Positions 19,035 through 28,606 of a DNA stretch of 64,000 nucleotides are shown piece after piece. The notes under the pieces are model-generated. The model worked only from the letters and a program-made list of their open reading frames with translations, made no database searches and was not told where the DNA came from. The translations under genes were made by a program, and so were the position numbers. The first letter of the stretch is position 1, and every line of letters starts with the position of its first letter. Origin of the DNA: an uncultured Pelagibacteraceae bacterium (GTDB lineage Bacteria; Pseudomonadota; Alphaproteobacteria; Pelagibacterales; Pelagibacteraceae); contig CACBTF010000001.1 of NCBI GenBank assembly GCA_902542165.1, forward strand, positions 1-64,000. The letters are read 5' to 3'.

Positions 19035-19385
19035 ATGGTTAAGCTTGAAAGTTTAAAAAAAAGCAACCAATTCAGAAAAGCGCTTAAAGAAAAAAAAGTT
19101 CATACAGATTACTTTTCCATTTTTGCTGCTAAAAATTTTATTAAAGCCAAACACAAAGCTAATTTGCTTATTAGTTTTGTTATGAAAAAAAAAATTGGAA
19201 ATGCTGTCAAAAGAAACAGAATTAGAAGAAAATTAAAAGCAATTGTTCAAAAATTATTAAAAAAAAGAGGTGCAATTAATAAGGATTACACTTATATAGT
19301 TTTCGGAAAGTCTAATGCTTATGCTCAAAAACAAGATGTGCTTTTGCCATTAATGGAGAAAAGTTTTAGTAAATTTATAAAGTAA
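19035..19385 (+). CDS. rnpA: Ribonuclease P protein component
   Basis: Protein subunit that assists the RNase P RNA in maturing tRNA 5' ends. It is 116 aa. The N-terminal [15 protein letters not shown] and the central RNR motif [18 protein letters not shown] identify the family; the C-terminal end is short. It follows rpmH closely, as in most bacteria. It is the enzyme that must cleave the tRNA genes of this window that overlap upstream stop codons by one base. Confidence 0.96.
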   Translation: MVKLESLKKSNQFRKALKEKKVHTDYFSIFAAKNFIKAKHKANLLISFVMKKKIGNAVKRNRIRRKLKAIVQKLLKKRGAINKDYTYIVFGKSNAYAQKQDVLLPLMEKSFSKFIK

Positions 19386-19386
19386 A

Positions 19387-19638
19387 ATGACAAAAATTTT
19401 AATCTTAATAATAAAATTTTATAAGTATTTTATATCTTCATTATTAGGAAGTAGATGTAGATTCTTACCTACCTGTTCTGAATATTTTATAGAAGCTTTG
19501 AAAATTCATGGTTTAAAAAAGGGGTTAATATTAGGATCAAAAAGAATTTTAAAGTGCCATCCTTTCAAAATAATTGGTGGCAATCATGGAATAGATTTTG
19601 TTCCAAAAATAAATCATAAGGATGTTAAAAATGGATAA
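19387..19638 (+). CDS. yidD: Membrane protein insertion efficiency factor YidD
   Basis: 83-residue protein with a short amphipathic N-terminal helix and the family motif [18 protein letters not shown] (residues 21-38), followed by a conserved basic KRILKCHPF. YidD helps YidC-dependent insertion of inner-membrane proteins. It sits between rnpA and yidC, 1 nt after rnpA, and its stop overlaps the yidC start by 8 nt. Confidence 0.95.
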   Translation: MTKILILIIKFYKYFISSLLGSRCRFLPTCSEYFIEALKIHGLKKGLILGSKRILKCHPFKIIGGNHGIDFVPKINHKDVKNG

Positions 19639-21316
19639 CAGAAACGTTTTTGTAGCTATCGCTTTATCAATGTCTGTTTTACTTTTTTGGGGGGCTTTTT
19701 TTGAAACACCAAAAAAACCTATTAATCCAAATGACAATAAAAAAGTCGAAAAAAAATCTGAAACAGAGTCAATAGCTCCAACGATAAATCAGCCAACCAT
19801 TGTTAAAAATATTTCAAGGGAGGAGTCAATTAATAAAGATAAAAGAGTAAAAATTGAAAATAATAGTATTGTAGGTTCAATAAATTTGAAAGGTGCACAA
19901 ATCGACGATATTTCTTTTAAAAATCATAAACAAAAAGTTGAAGGAGATAAAAATATTGTTTTTCTTAATCCAGCAGAGACAGAAAATGGTTTTTATATTG
20001 AAACTGGTTGGACCAGTGTAGGAAATAAAATTAAAATACCTACAAAAGAGAGTGTTTGGTCAGTAAAAGGTAACAATATTTTAAGTGATAACGCTCCTGT
20101 ATTATTGCAATGGAATAACGGAGAAGGGATTGTCTTTGAAAAAAAAATAGAAATAGACAATAAATATTTATTTAAGATTACGCAGCAAGTCAGAAATAAT
20201 TCTAATTCTACAATTGATTTGTATCCATATGCTCAAATGACTAGGAATAAAATTCCTGATGATATACAAAATTTTTACATTCAGCATGAGGGATTTATCG
20301 GAGTATTTGATGATGAGCTTAAAGAAGACGATTACGACGATATTAAAGAAAAGAAAATTATTAGAGAGTCGAATGAAGGATGGTTGGGTATTACTGACAA
20401 ATATTGGATGACAGCTTTTGTTCCTGAAAAAGGAAAAAATTTTAAATCAACTTTTCTTTATGACAATGGCTATAAGGCCAATTATATTATTAATGAACCA
20501 ACTACAATTAACAAGTCATCTACAGGAATTAATCAATTAAGATTATTTGTTTCAGCAAAAGAAGTTGAAACAATAGATGGATATGCTGCTGATCAAAATA
20601 TAAATAAATTTGATTTAGTGATAGACTGGGGTTGGTTTTACTTTTTTACAAAACCATTATTTTTTGTAATAGATTATCTGTTTAAAATTTCAGGAAATTT
20701 TGGTTATGCTATAGTTTTACTTACAATAGCAATAAGATTAATTTTTTACCCTTTAGCAAACTTTTCATTTAAATCCATGGCAAAAATGAAGGCAGTTCAA
20801 CCTGAGATGATGAGACTTAAAGAGCTTCATAAAGACGATAAAGTAAAATTACAACAAGAAATGATGGCTTTGTATAGAAAAGAAAAAATTAATCCTGCTT
20901 CAGGTTGCTTGCCAGTCTTGATACAAATACCGTTCTTTTTCGCAATATATAAAATGTTGTTTATTTCCTTAGAAATGAGACATCAGCCTTTTTTTGGTTG
21001 GATAAAAGACCTTTCAGCTGCTGACCCAACTACAATTTTCAATTTGTTTGGACTAATACCATGGGATCCACCAAGTTTTATGATGATTGGTATATGGCCA
21101 ATTTTAATGGGTGCTTCTATGTGGGTTCAACAAAAATTAAATCCTGCTCCCGCAGATCCAATTCAAGCTAAAATTTTTGCATTCTTTCCATTATTTTTAA
21201 CAATTATTTTAGCATCATTCCCTTCGGGTTTAGTTGTTTATTGGACAGTAAATAATATTTTAACAATAGCTCAACAGTATGTAATCGTTAAACAAACTAC
21301 TGTAAAAACAAATTAA
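19631..21316 (+). CDS. yidC: Membrane protein insertase YidC
   Basis: Inserts and folds inner-membrane proteins, alone or with SecYEG. It is 561 aa. The ATG at 19631 gives the typical [20 protein letters not shown] first transmembrane helix; an ATG 9 nt upstream is less likely. A periplasmic P1 beta-domain (about 60-330) precedes the conserved Oxa1 core with [20 protein letters not shown] and [20 protein letters not shown]. The last helices end in QQYVIVKQ. The stop is immediately followed by argB; no engB lies between them. Confidence 0.97.
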   Translation: MDNRNVFVAIALSMSVLLFWGAFFETPKKPINPNDNKKVEKKSETESIAPTINQPTIVKNISREESINKDKRVKIENNSIVGSINLKGAQIDDISFKNHKQKVEGDKNIVFLNPAETENGFYIETGWTSVGNKIKIPTKESVWSVKGNNILSDNAPVLLQWNNGEGIVFEKKIEIDNKYLFKITQQVRNNSNSTIDLYPYAQMTRNKIPDDIQNFYIQHEGFIGVFDDELKEDDYDDIKEKKIIRESNEGWLGITDKYWMTAFVPEKGKNFKSTFLYDNGYKANYIINEPTTINKSSTGINQLRLFVSAKEVETIDGYAADQNINKFDLVIDWGWFYFFTKPLFFVIDYLFKISGNFGYAIVLLTIAIRLIFYPLANFSFKSMAKMKAVQPEMMRLKELHKDDKVKLQQEMMALYRKEKINPASGCLPVLIQIPFFFAIYKMLFISLEMRHQPFFGWIKDLSAADPTTIFNLFGLIPWDPPSFMMIGIWPILMGASMWVQQKLNPAPADPIQAKIFAFFPLFLTIILASFPSGLVVYWTVNNILTIAQQYVIVKQTTVKTN

Positions 21317-22186
21317 ATGTCTCAAAACATTTCTCTTGAAGAAATCAAAAAGTTTTGGCCAAAAGATGCTCCAAAAATTATTAATGTTCAAAAATATGTT
21401 TCTAAATATAAGAACGAGAAAATTGTAATTAAATATGGAGGTAATGTCTTAATTGATAGAAATGTATTCAATAACTTTATTTTAGACATTAATATTTTAA
21501 ATAAGTTGGGTCTATCAATTATTATTGTTCATGGTGGAGGACCTAGAATTAAGAGAGAGTTAGATAAAAAAAAAATTGAGTCAAAATTTATTGATGGGTT
21601 ACGAGTAACTGATAAAAATATTATTAATGTGGTTGAGGAGGTCCTAATTGATTTTAATAATGATATAGTCTCAAATTTAAAAAAACTAGGGACGAATGCA
21701 GTATCTTTTCATACAAAAGAAAATAACATTATTGAAGTTAAGCCTGAAAGAGAGGAGCTGGGATTTGTGGGAATACCAAATAAAATTAATTCTCAATTAA
21801 TTAATGAAGCAATAAATAAAAACGAAATTCCAATAATTGCACCTCTTGGTATGGGAGAAAATCAACAAACATATAATATAAATGGAGATACAGCGGCTAG
21901 TGCTATAGCCAAAAAACTTAAATCCAGAAGGCTATTATTAATGACTAATGTTGAAGGTGTTTATGATGATAAAAAAAATCTAATTACAGAGATTAAACCT
22001 TTTGATTTAGAAAACCTTATTAAATGGAAAGTTGTTCAAGGAGGTATGATACCAAAAATTCAAAATTGTGTTGATGCAGTAGAGAACGGAGTTAGGGGTG
22101 TTGTTATTCTTGATGGAAGGAAACCACATTCAATACTACATGAAATTTTTTCTGATCAAGGTTCTGGGACTTTAATAAGGGAATGA
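21317..22186 (+). CDS. argB: Acetylglutamate kinase
   Basis: Phosphorylates N-acetylglutamate in arginine synthesis. It is 289 aa. The amino-acid kinase fold shows KYVSKYKNEKIVIKYGGNVL and the glycine-rich IIIVHGGGPRIKRELDK, with NGDTAASAIAKKL and GGMIPKIQN later on. It starts directly at the yidC stop (TAAATG) and overlaps the HAD gene by ATGA. Works upstream of the ArgJ cycle also encoded in the window. No obvious arginine-sensing N-terminal helix was identified, so feedback control is uncertain. Confidence 0.96.
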   Translation: MSQNISLEEIKKFWPKDAPKIINVQKYVSKYKNEKIVIKYGGNVLIDRNVFNNFILDINILNKLGLSIIIVHGGGPRIKRELDKKKIESKFIDGLRVTDKNIINVVEEVLIDFNNDIVSNLKKLGTNAVSFHTKENNIIEVKPEREELGFVGIPNKINSQLINEAINKNEIPIIAPLGMGENQQTYNINGDTAASAIAKKLKSRRLLLMTNVEGVYDDKKNLITEIKPFDLENLIKWKVVQGGMIPKIQNCVDAVENGVRGVVILDGRKPHSILHEIFSDQGSGTLIRE

Positions 22187-22848
22187 AAGATTTATCAAAA
22201 ATAAAATTTTGGTTATTTGATTTAGATAACACTCTGTACGATGGTGCAACCAAAGTTTTTGACCAAGTGGATAAAAAAATGTCAAAATTTATATCTGAAA
22301 AATTAAATGTTAGTTTAGAAGAAGCTAGGAAAATTCAAAAAAATTATTTCCAAGAATATAACACTACATTAAACGGAATGATTAAAAATCATAAAATTGA
22401 TGCAGACGAATTTTTAGAATTTGTACATGATGTTGATCTTAGTTTTTTAAATAAAAATAAGTCTTTAGAAGAAGAAATAAAAAAACTTAACGGAAAAAAA
22501 ATAATTTTCACTAATGGATCTAGAGCTCACGCATTAAATGTTACAAAAAGAATTGGAATTGATAAGCTTTTTGATGGAATTTTCGATATTCGAGATTGTG
22601 AGTTTATTCCAAAGCCTTCTAAAGAACCTTATAAAAAATTACTAGAAAATTACAAAATTGAGCCACAATACTGTATATTCTTTGAAGATATAGCAAGAAA
22701 TTTAAAGCCGGCTTATGAATTGGGAATGAAAACTGTTTGGATAAAAAATGAAGAACCTTGGGCAGCAAAATACTCTGATGAAAACTTTATTAATTATAAA
22801 ACAGACAACCTGGCAAAATTTTTAAAGGAGATAAATGAACTTAGATAA
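22183..22848 (+). CDS. HAD-superfamily pyrimidine 5'-nucleotidase-like phosphatase
   Basis: 221-residue HAD hydrolase. Motif I is FDLDNTLYD with the catalytic aspartates at 13 and 15, motif [10 protein letters not shown], and motif [25 protein letters not shown]. The order matches the pyrimidine 5'-nucleotidase group found next to argB and dap genes in Alphaproteobacteria. It would dephosphorylate small phosphorylated metabolites in the cytoplasm; the actual substrate is not visible. It overlaps argB by 4 nt and dapD by 14 nt. Confidence 0.88.
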   Translation: MKDLSKIKFWLFDLDNTLYDGATKVFDQVDKKMSKFISEKLNVSLEEARKIQKNYFQEYNTTLNGMIKNHKIDADEFLEFVHDVDLSFLNKNKSLEEEIKKLNGKKIIFTNGSRAHALNVTKRIGIDKLFDGIFDIRDCEFIPKPSKEPYKKLLENYKIEPQYCIFFEDIARNLKPAYELGMKTVWIKNEEPWAAKYSDENFINYKTDNLAKFLKEINELR

Positions 22849-23662
22849 ATTAGAAAAAACTATTAATGAAAGTTTTGAAAATAAAGAAAAAGTCGGTCCT
22901 AAATCAGATAAAAAGGTTATTAAAGCGATTGATGAAACAATAAAATTAGTAGACTCAGGTAAAATTAGAGTTGCAAATAAGATTAATGGTGCTTGGGTTG
23001 TTAATCAATGGATTAAAAAAGCAATCCTTTTAAGCTTCAGAGTTAATAAAATGGTAATGTCAAAAGGTCCTTACACCACTTGGTACGATAAAGTTCCAGG
23101 TAAAACAGTTAAATGGCAAGAGAAAGATTGGAAAAAAGCTGGATATCGACATGTGCCAAATGGAGTTGTAAGAAGAGGATCTTATATTGCGAAAAACGTC
23201 GTGCTAATGCCTTCATTTGTTAATTTAGGAGCATATGTTGACGAAGGCACAATGATTGACACTTGGGCTTCTGTAGGATCTTGTGCTCAAGTTGGAAAAA
23301 ATTGTCATATTTCAGGTGGCGCTGGAATTGGTGGTGTGCTTGAACCTCTTCAAGCCGGACCAGTTATTATTGAGGACAATTGTTTTGTTGGTGCTAGATC
23401 CGAAATTGCCGAAGGTGTTTTAGTAGAAGAAGGCGCAGTTATTTCAATGGGGGTATATATCGGAGCTTCAACCAAAATTGTAGATAGATCAACTGGTAAA
23501 ATTACGTTTGGAAAAGTGCCAGCCTATTCTGTCGTGGTACCAGGGAGTCTACCTAATAAATCTAATCCAGATGGACCTTCTTTGTATTGTGCTGTAATTG
23601 TCAAAAAAGTTGACTCAAAAACAAGAAGTAAAACATCCATTAACGATCTATTAAGAGATTAA
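22835..23662 (+). CDS. dapD: Tetrahydrodipicolinate N-succinyltransferase
   Basis: Succinylates tetrahydrodipicolinate in the DAP/lysine pathway. It is 275 aa. The N-terminal helical part is followed by the hexapeptide left-handed beta-helix, visible as [20 protein letters not shown], then [20 protein letters not shown] and [17 protein letters not shown]. It overlaps the HAD gene and lies 6 nt before dapE, so the two successive pathway steps share a transcript. Confidence 0.97.
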   Translation: MNLDKLEKTINESFENKEKVGPKSDKKVIKAIDETIKLVDSGKIRVANKINGAWVVNQWIKKAILLSFRVNKMVMSKGPYTTWYDKVPGKTVKWQEKDWKKAGYRHVPNGVVRRGSYIAKNVVLMPSFVNLGAYVDEGTMIDTWASVGSCAQVGKNCHISGGAGIGGVLEPLQAGPVIIEDNCFVGARSEIAEGVLVEEGAVISMGVYIGASTKIVDRSTGKITFGKVPAYSVVVPGSLPNKSNPDGPSLYCAVIVKKVDSKTRSKTSINDLLRD

Positions 23663-23668
23663 TATAAA

Positions 23669-24823
23669 ATGAATGAACTCAAATTAGCAAAAGAGCTTAT
23701 AAAATTTCCAAGTGTTACTCCAAAAGATGCAGGCGCTATTGAATATGTGGCAAAGCAATTAAAAAAACTAGGTTTTGATTGTAAGATTTTAGAATTTAAA
23801 GATAAAAATAAAATAAGTAAGCCAATTAAAAATATTTATGCAAGGCTAGGTAAAAAAAATCCTAATTTATGTTATGCTGGTCATACAGATGTTGTGCCAC
23901 CAGGAAATTTGAAAGATTGGACCGTTAACCCATTTAGACCGTTAATTAAAAATAATCATTTAATTGGTAGAGGTGCTAATGACATGAAAAGCTCCATAGC
24001 TTGTTTTATTTCAGCTGTAGAAAAATTCTTAAAGAAAAGAAAAAAATTTAACGGTTCTATAAGTTTTTTAATCACAGGGGATGAGGAAGCCTTAGCAATT
24101 AATGGAACAAAAAAAGTAGTAGACTATTTAAAAAAGAGAAAAGAGAAAATTGATTTTTGTATAGTAGGTGAGCCTACAAACCCAACTAAACTTGGAGAGA
24201 TGATAAAAATAGGAAGACGAGGCAGTATATCGGGGATGATAACCATTTCTGGATCACAAGGTCATGTAGCTTATCCTCACCTTTCTAATAATCCTATTAA
24301 TACATTAGTAAAAATATGCAAAAAACTCAATGAACATAAACTGGATAAAGGTAACAAAAATTTTCAGCCTTCAAATTTAGAAATTACATCTATAAATGTT
24401 GACAACAAAGCTACTAACGTCATTCCTGCAAGTGCCAGAGCTCAGTTCAATGTAAGGTTTAATAATCTTCATACCTCAAGCAGTTTAAAGAAAAAAATTA
24501 ATTCAATAGTAAAAAATTTGAGTAAAAAAAATAAATGTAAGTTTAAAATAGATTTTCATGTAAGCGGTGAGTCTTTTATTACGAAACCAAATAAAACTAT
24601 TCATATGGCTAAAAATATAATTAAAAAGATTACAAGAGTGAACCCTGTATTCTCAACAACAGGTGGCACTTCAGATGCGAGATTTATTAAAAAAATTTCA
24701 CCTTGTCTAGAATTTGGTTTAGTTAATAAAACGATGCATAAAGTTGACGAATGCGTTTCATTAAAAGATTTAAAAAATTTAAGAAAAATATATCAAAATA
24801 TCCTTGAGGATTATTTTAAGTGA
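23669..24823 (+). CDS. dapE: Succinyl-diaminopimelate desuccinylase
   Basis: Zinc peptidase-family (M20) enzyme that removes succinate from N-succinyl-DAP to give LL-DAP for lysine and cell wall. It is 384 aa. Metal and catalytic motifs are YAGHTDVVPPG, GRGANDMKSSIACFI, and TGDEEALAINGTKK; a late GGTSDARFI carries another ligand region. Its stop overlaps the GTG start of the SET gene (GTGA). Confidence 0.97.
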   Translation: MNELKLAKELIKFPSVTPKDAGAIEYVAKQLKKLGFDCKILEFKDKNKISKPIKNIYARLGKKNPNLCYAGHTDVVPPGNLKDWTVNPFRPLIKNNHLIGRGANDMKSSIACFISAVEKFLKKRKKFNGSISFLITGDEEALAINGTKKVVDYLKKRKEKIDFCIVGEPTNPTKLGEMIKIGRRGSISGMITISGSQGHVAYPHLSNNPINTLVKICKKLNEHKLDKGNKNFQPSNLEITSINVDNKATNVIPASARAQFNVRFNNLHTSSSLKKKINSIVKNLSKKNKCKFKIDFHVSGESFITKPNKTIHMAKNIIKKITRVNPVFSTTGGTSDARFIKKISPCLEFGLVNKTMHKVDECVSLKDLKNLRKIYQNILEDYFK

Positions 24824-25278
24824 AGCTTTACAAAGTTAGAAAATCTAAAATAGATAATCTAGGTCTATATGCAGCTAAAGATATCAAAAGAGGCTCAAGA
24901 GTAATTGAATATAAAGGTAAGATCATCACGAGAAAGCAGGCTGAGGAAAACCCAAAATACGATAATGGTAAAGCTATTTATCTTTTTAATATAAATAAAA
25001 GATATGATCTTGATGGAGATTTTAAATTTAATACAGCCAGATTAATTAATCATTCTTGCAATCCAAACTGTGAAGTAACTGGGACTGGTCTTAAGGTTTG
25101 GGTGCATGCAATTAAAGATATTAAAAAAGGTGAGGAATTTTCTTATGACTACGGTTTCAGTTTTGATGAAGATTTTAGAGATTATCCTTGTAGATGTGGC
25201 TCAAAAGATTGCTGTGGATATATAGTTAGAGAAGGATCAAGGTGGAGAATAAAAAAAAACAAAATTAAAAAAAAATGA
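24820..25278 (+). CDS. SET domain protein-lysine methyltransferase
   Basis: A 152-residue stand-alone SET domain, the fold of eukaryotic histone-lysine methyltransferases, using SAM to methylate lysine side chains. Visible: KSKIDNLGLYAAKDIKRGSR (8-27), the SAM-site NHSCNPNCEV (77-86), the catalytic EEFSYDYG (105-112), and a post-SET cysteine cluster PCRCGSKDCCGY (123-134). The end is Lys/Arg-rich. GTG start overlaps the dapE stop (GTGA), and its own stop overlaps the next gene as ATGA, so it is inside a coupled run. The bacterial substrate is unknown; ribosomal or nucleoid proteins are guesses. Confidence 0.93.
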   Translation: MKLYKVRKSKIDNLGLYAAKDIKRGSRVIEYKGKIITRKQAEENPKYDNGKAIYLFNINKRYDLDGDFKFNTARLINHSCNPNCEVTGTGLKVWVHAIKDIKKGEEFSYDYGFSFDEDFRDYPCRCGSKDCCGYIVREGSRWRIKKNKIKKK

Positions 25279-26408
25279 AAAAAATTCTTTTTGTTTCAAC
25301 AAGAAATCCGTATTCAAATAGATATTCTGGAGATGTGATTGGGTCAAAAAAAATTGTAAATATTCTTAAAAAAAAAAATTTATTAGATGTGGTGTCATTG
25401 GATGATAGAGAAAATTTTTCTCAAAAAGATATTTTTATTTTTAAAAAGCCATTTTTTTTATACAAAATTTTTTATGTTTTAAAATCATTATTTTTCTTTC
25501 AACCAATGCAGTTCGGTCTTTTTTACTCTAGTAAAATGGAGGAATTTGTTAATGAAAATGCCATTAATTATGATTTAATTTTTTTTTATCACATTCGGTC
25601 AAGTCAATACCTGCCTAAAAATTATTATGGAAAAAAAATTATCGAGATGGGTGATCTTTATTCTAAAAATTACAATCAAACTTTTAAAGCTTTGAATATA
25701 TTTAATCCTCTAAAATATATTTATTTTTTGGAAAGTCTTCTTATTAAAAAATTAGAAATAAAAATTTTTAATGATTTCGATAAAATAATTTTATTTTCAA
25801 AAAAAGAAATTAAAAAAATTGATAAATTATACAAAAAAAAAATTTGCCAAATCAATATTTCAATTGATAAGATAAATAAAAAATATCTATTTTCAAAAAA
25901 AAATAGTAAAATATTATTTATTGGTAATCTTAAATATTTGCCAAATATCCTGGCAGTTAAAAATTTTACCAAAAATATTCTTGCAAAATTAAAAAAAAAT
26001 GTCCCAAATATAAAATTTGAAGTAATTGGAGAAATTTATAATTTTGATAAAATTTTATTATCGATGAACAAGGACGTAAAATGCTGGGGAAAGCAAAAAA
26101 ATTTAGATAAATTCATCAAAGGTTCTTTTTGTGGATTAGCTAATTTAGAAATAGCAACCGGCGTTCAAGGTAAAATATTATCCTATATGTCTTATGGATT
26201 GCCAGTAATTTGCTCAAAAAAAACTGCAAGTAATTTTGATAATAATGTTATCAGCTATAGAAATGATAAAGACTTAATTGATAAGATTAAAAAATTAAAA
26301 GATGATAAAAAATTTAGTAATTATATTTCAAAAAAATCTTTAAAATATGTTAATAAATTCATTTGGAAAAAAGTAAGCAAGGAATATATCAAAATCATTA
26401 ATAATTAG
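25275..26408 (+). CDS. Glycosyltransferase family 4-like protein
   Basis: 377 residues with the GT-B fold. The N-terminal half starts MKKILFVSTRNPYSNRYSGD, and the C-terminal half has KILFIGNLKYLPNI and the nucleotide-sugar site region ATGVQGKILSYMSYGLPVIC. It resembles family 1/4 transferases of surface glycans. It has unusually high Lys/Asn/Phe/Ile, more extreme than the core genes around it. It overlaps the SET gene by 4 nt and truA by 4 nt convergently. Donor and acceptor are unknown. Confidence 0.85.
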   Translation: MKKILFVSTRNPYSNRYSGDVIGSKKIVNILKKKNLLDVVSLDDRENFSQKDIFIFKKPFFLYKIFYVLKSLFFFQPMQFGLFYSSKMEEFVNENAINYDLIFFYHIRSSQYLPKNYYGKKIIEMGDLYSKNYNQTFKALNIFNPLKYIYFLESLLIKKLEIKIFNDFDKIILFSKKEIKKIDKLYKKKICQINISIDKINKKYLFSKKNSKILFIGNLKYLPNILAVKNFTKNILAKLKKNVPNIKFEVIGEIYNFDKILLSMNKDVKCWGKQKNLDKFIKGSFCGLANLEIATGVQGKILSYMSYGLPVICSKKTASNFDNNVISYRNDKDLIDKIKKLKDDKKFSNYISKKSLKYVNKFIWKKVSKEYIKIINN

Positions 26409-27145
26409 TAAAAAACTTTTTCTAAGTACAATCCCTCCGGTGGGGCTGGTGGAGCACAAAGCAATCTTTTTTTGGATCTAATTACAGATTTTATTTTTTT
26501 TGGTTTCCATTTTCTTTCTCCAACATATTTTAAACACCCAACCATTGATCTAACTTGTTTTTGAAGAAATGATTTTGACTCAAAAGAAATTGTTATCTTA
26601 TCTTTCTTTTTTTTTATCATCGCTTTTGTAATAGTTTTAATAGGACTTTTAGCAGTACATGACGACGCTCTCATAGATGCAAAATTATGTTTACCCAAAA
26701 AAAATTTAATACCTTTTTTCATCTTTTCAAAATCAAGTCTGTTTTTTACCAACCAAGATCTATTTTCATATAAAGGTGAAATAGTAGAACGATTGAATAT
26801 TATATACTTATAAATCTTTTTTTTAACACTATGACGAGCATGAAAATTTATATGTTTTTTTTTTATTTTTAAAATTGAAATTGATTTAGCCTTTAAAAAA
26901 AAATTTACAGTATTTAAAAATTTATATTTATCTTTAATTTCACGAGAACATAAAAAATTTGCACTTTGGCCTTTAGCGTGAACGCCTGCGTCAGTACGGC
27001 CAGAACCATTTATTTTTATCCTTTTTTTAAGTGCTTTTGATAATGCTTTTTGAACTGTGGATTGAACAGAAATCCCGTTTTTTTGTATTTGCCACCCTAC
27101 AAAATTGGTACCCAGATATTCAATAATAATTTGATAATTGAACAT
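26405..27145 (-). CDS. truA: tRNA pseudouridine(38-40) synthase
   Basis: Makes pseudouridine at positions 38-40 of the anticodon arm of tRNAs. It is 246 aa, the usual length. The catalytic aspartate is D52 in NGSGRTDAGVHAKGQSANF, and FLQKQVRSMVGCLKYVG is a second family block; the end reads APPAPPEGLYLEKV. It is the last gene of the def-fmt-truA set and overlaps fmt by one base. Confidence 0.96.
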   Translation of the reverse strand: MFNYQIIIEYLGTNFVGWQIQKNGISVQSTVQKALSKALKKRIKINGSGRTDAGVHAKGQSANFLCSREIKDKYKFLNTVNFFLKAKSISILKIKKKHINFHARHSVKKKIYKYIIFNRSTISPLYENRSWLVKNRLDFEKMKKGIKFFLGKHNFASMRASSCTAKSPIKTITKAMIKKKKDKITISFESKSFLQKQVRSMVGCLKYVGERKWKPKKIKSVIRSKKRLLCAPPAPPEGLYLEKVFY

Positions 27146-28059
27146 TAGCTAAGCATCTCACCTTTTTCAATTTTGTATCCTGCTAAAAAACTTTTAGCAT
27201 CAAGTGCTGTTTTTCCTTCTTTTTGAATTAAGTTAATTTTAATAGCTTTATCATTACAACCAATCACGAGATCGTTTGATAATACCTCTCCTATCTCTCC
27301 TTGATTATCAGACAATTCTGCTTCGATAATTTTAATTCTTATACCATTATGTTTAAACCAAGCCCCAGGATATGGGCTTAGACCATTTATCTTTGCAATA
27401 AGTTTTTGAGCATTTTCATTCCAATCAATCTCTGACTCTTTTTTACTTATTTTTTTTGCATAGGTAACAAATTTATCCTGTTGATCAGTAAATTTTACAA
27501 TATTTTTTTCAAATAAGGATATCGACTCAACTGCTAATTCTGCTCCAATTTTGGAAAGTCTTTTACTTAAAGATAAATAATTGTCCTTTGGGTTAATATT
27601 CGTGCTTTTTTGTACGACATACGGACCGGCATCAAGTTTTGGAATAATTTTCATTATGGAAATTCCTGTTTCCTTATCCATTTCCATGATGGATCTTTGA
27701 ATTGGTGCCGCCCCCCTCCATCTTGGAAGAAGTGAGGCATGTATATTTAAAAATATTAAATTTTTGATATTTAAAAATTTTTCCGGAATTATTTGCCCGT
27801 AAGCAACCACTATTACAAATTTTACATCAGCACTTTTTAAAAATTCATAATCTAATTCATTATTTAAATTTTCCGGAAATCTTACAGGAATTTTTAATTT
27901 CTCTGCCTCTATATGTATTGGAGATTTTATTATTTTTTGTCCCCTAGATTTTTTCTTTGGGGGTTGAGTATATACTGATTTAATTTTGTGTTTTAAATTT
28001 AATAATTGTAATGTTGGTATGGAAAATTCTGGTGTTCCCATGAAAATTATTGAGGCCAT
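27145..28059 (-). CDS. fmt: Methionyl-tRNA formyltransferase
   Basis: Formylates initiator Met-tRNA using 10-formyl-THF. It is about 304 aa starting MASIIFMGTPEFSIPTLQLL. The ATG at 28059 is preferred to TTG at 28068, which would overlap the def stop. The catalytic region shows NIHASLLPRWRGAAPIQRSI and METDKETGISIMK-like text (EMDKETGISIMK). The C-terminal OB-like domain begins near 205. It pairs with def, which removes the same formyl group after translation. Confidence 0.95.
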   Translation of the reverse strand: MASIIFMGTPEFSIPTLQLLNLKHKIKSVYTQPPKKKSRGQKIIKSPIHIEAEKLKIPVRFPENLNNELDYEFLKSADVKFVIVVAYGQIIPEKFLNIKNLIFLNIHASLLPRWRGAAPIQRSIMEMDKETGISIMKIIPKLDAGPYVVQKSTNINPKDNYLSLSKRLSKIGAELAVESISLFEKNIVKFTDQQDKFVTYAKKISKKESEIDWNENAQKLIAKINGLSPYPGAWFKHNGIRIKIIEAELSDNQGEIGEVLSNDLVIGCNDKAIKINLIQKEGKTALDAKSFLAGYKIEKGEMLS

Positions 28060-28064
28060 TTTGT

Positions 28065-28589
28065 TCAAAGTACAACTTTATCAAGTTCCTTTTTTTGTTT
28101 TGTTAATTTTTTTATAATCATATCTCTCTTTAATTTTGATAAATAATCAATAAATAATATTCCGTTCAAGTGGTCTATCTCGTGTTGTATGCATGTAGAT
28201 AGAAGTCCGGTAGCTTTAATCTCTTTTTTTTTACCAAAGTAATCTATATACTTTACTTGACATTCTGCTGGTCTTTCAATTTCTGCGAAGTAGCCTGGTA
28301 ACGACAGACAACCTTCTTCATAAGTAGAAGTGTTTTTAGATTTTGATATTATTTCTGGATTAATCAAAAAAAATGGATTTTTTTTTTCTTTGTCTTTCGA
28401 TATATCAATTACGATTATACGTTTTAAAATGCCTACTTGTACCGCAGCCAAACCTATTCCTGGAGCTGAATACATAGTTTCTAGCATATCGTCTAGCAAA
28501 CCTCTTAATTCATCATCAACTTTTTCTAAAATTTCACTTTTTTTTCTTAAAATAGGGTCTGGCTCAATAACGATTTTTCTTTGGGACAT
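28065..28589 (-). CDS. def: Peptide deformylase
   Basis: Metal hydrolase that removes formyl from nascent proteins. It is 174 aa. The three family motifs are PGIGLAAVQVGI, EEGCLSLPG (metal-binding Cys) and QHEIDHLNGILF (two metal-binding His and the catalytic Glu). This is the standard type I enzyme. It lies just upstream of fmt. Start ATG at 28589 leaves 17 nt to the stop of the secreted protein upstream. Confidence 0.97.
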   Translation of the reverse strand: MSQRKIVIEPDPILRKKSEILEKVDDELRGLLDDMLETMYSAPGIGLAAVQVGILKRIIVIDISKDKEKKNPFFLINPEIISKSKNTSTYEEGCLSLPGYFAEIERPAECQVKYIDYFGKKKEIKATGLLSTCIQHEIDHLNGILFIDYLSKLKRDMIIKKLTKQKKELDKVVL

Positions 28590-28606
28590 TTCTAATTATA
28601 TTTGAA

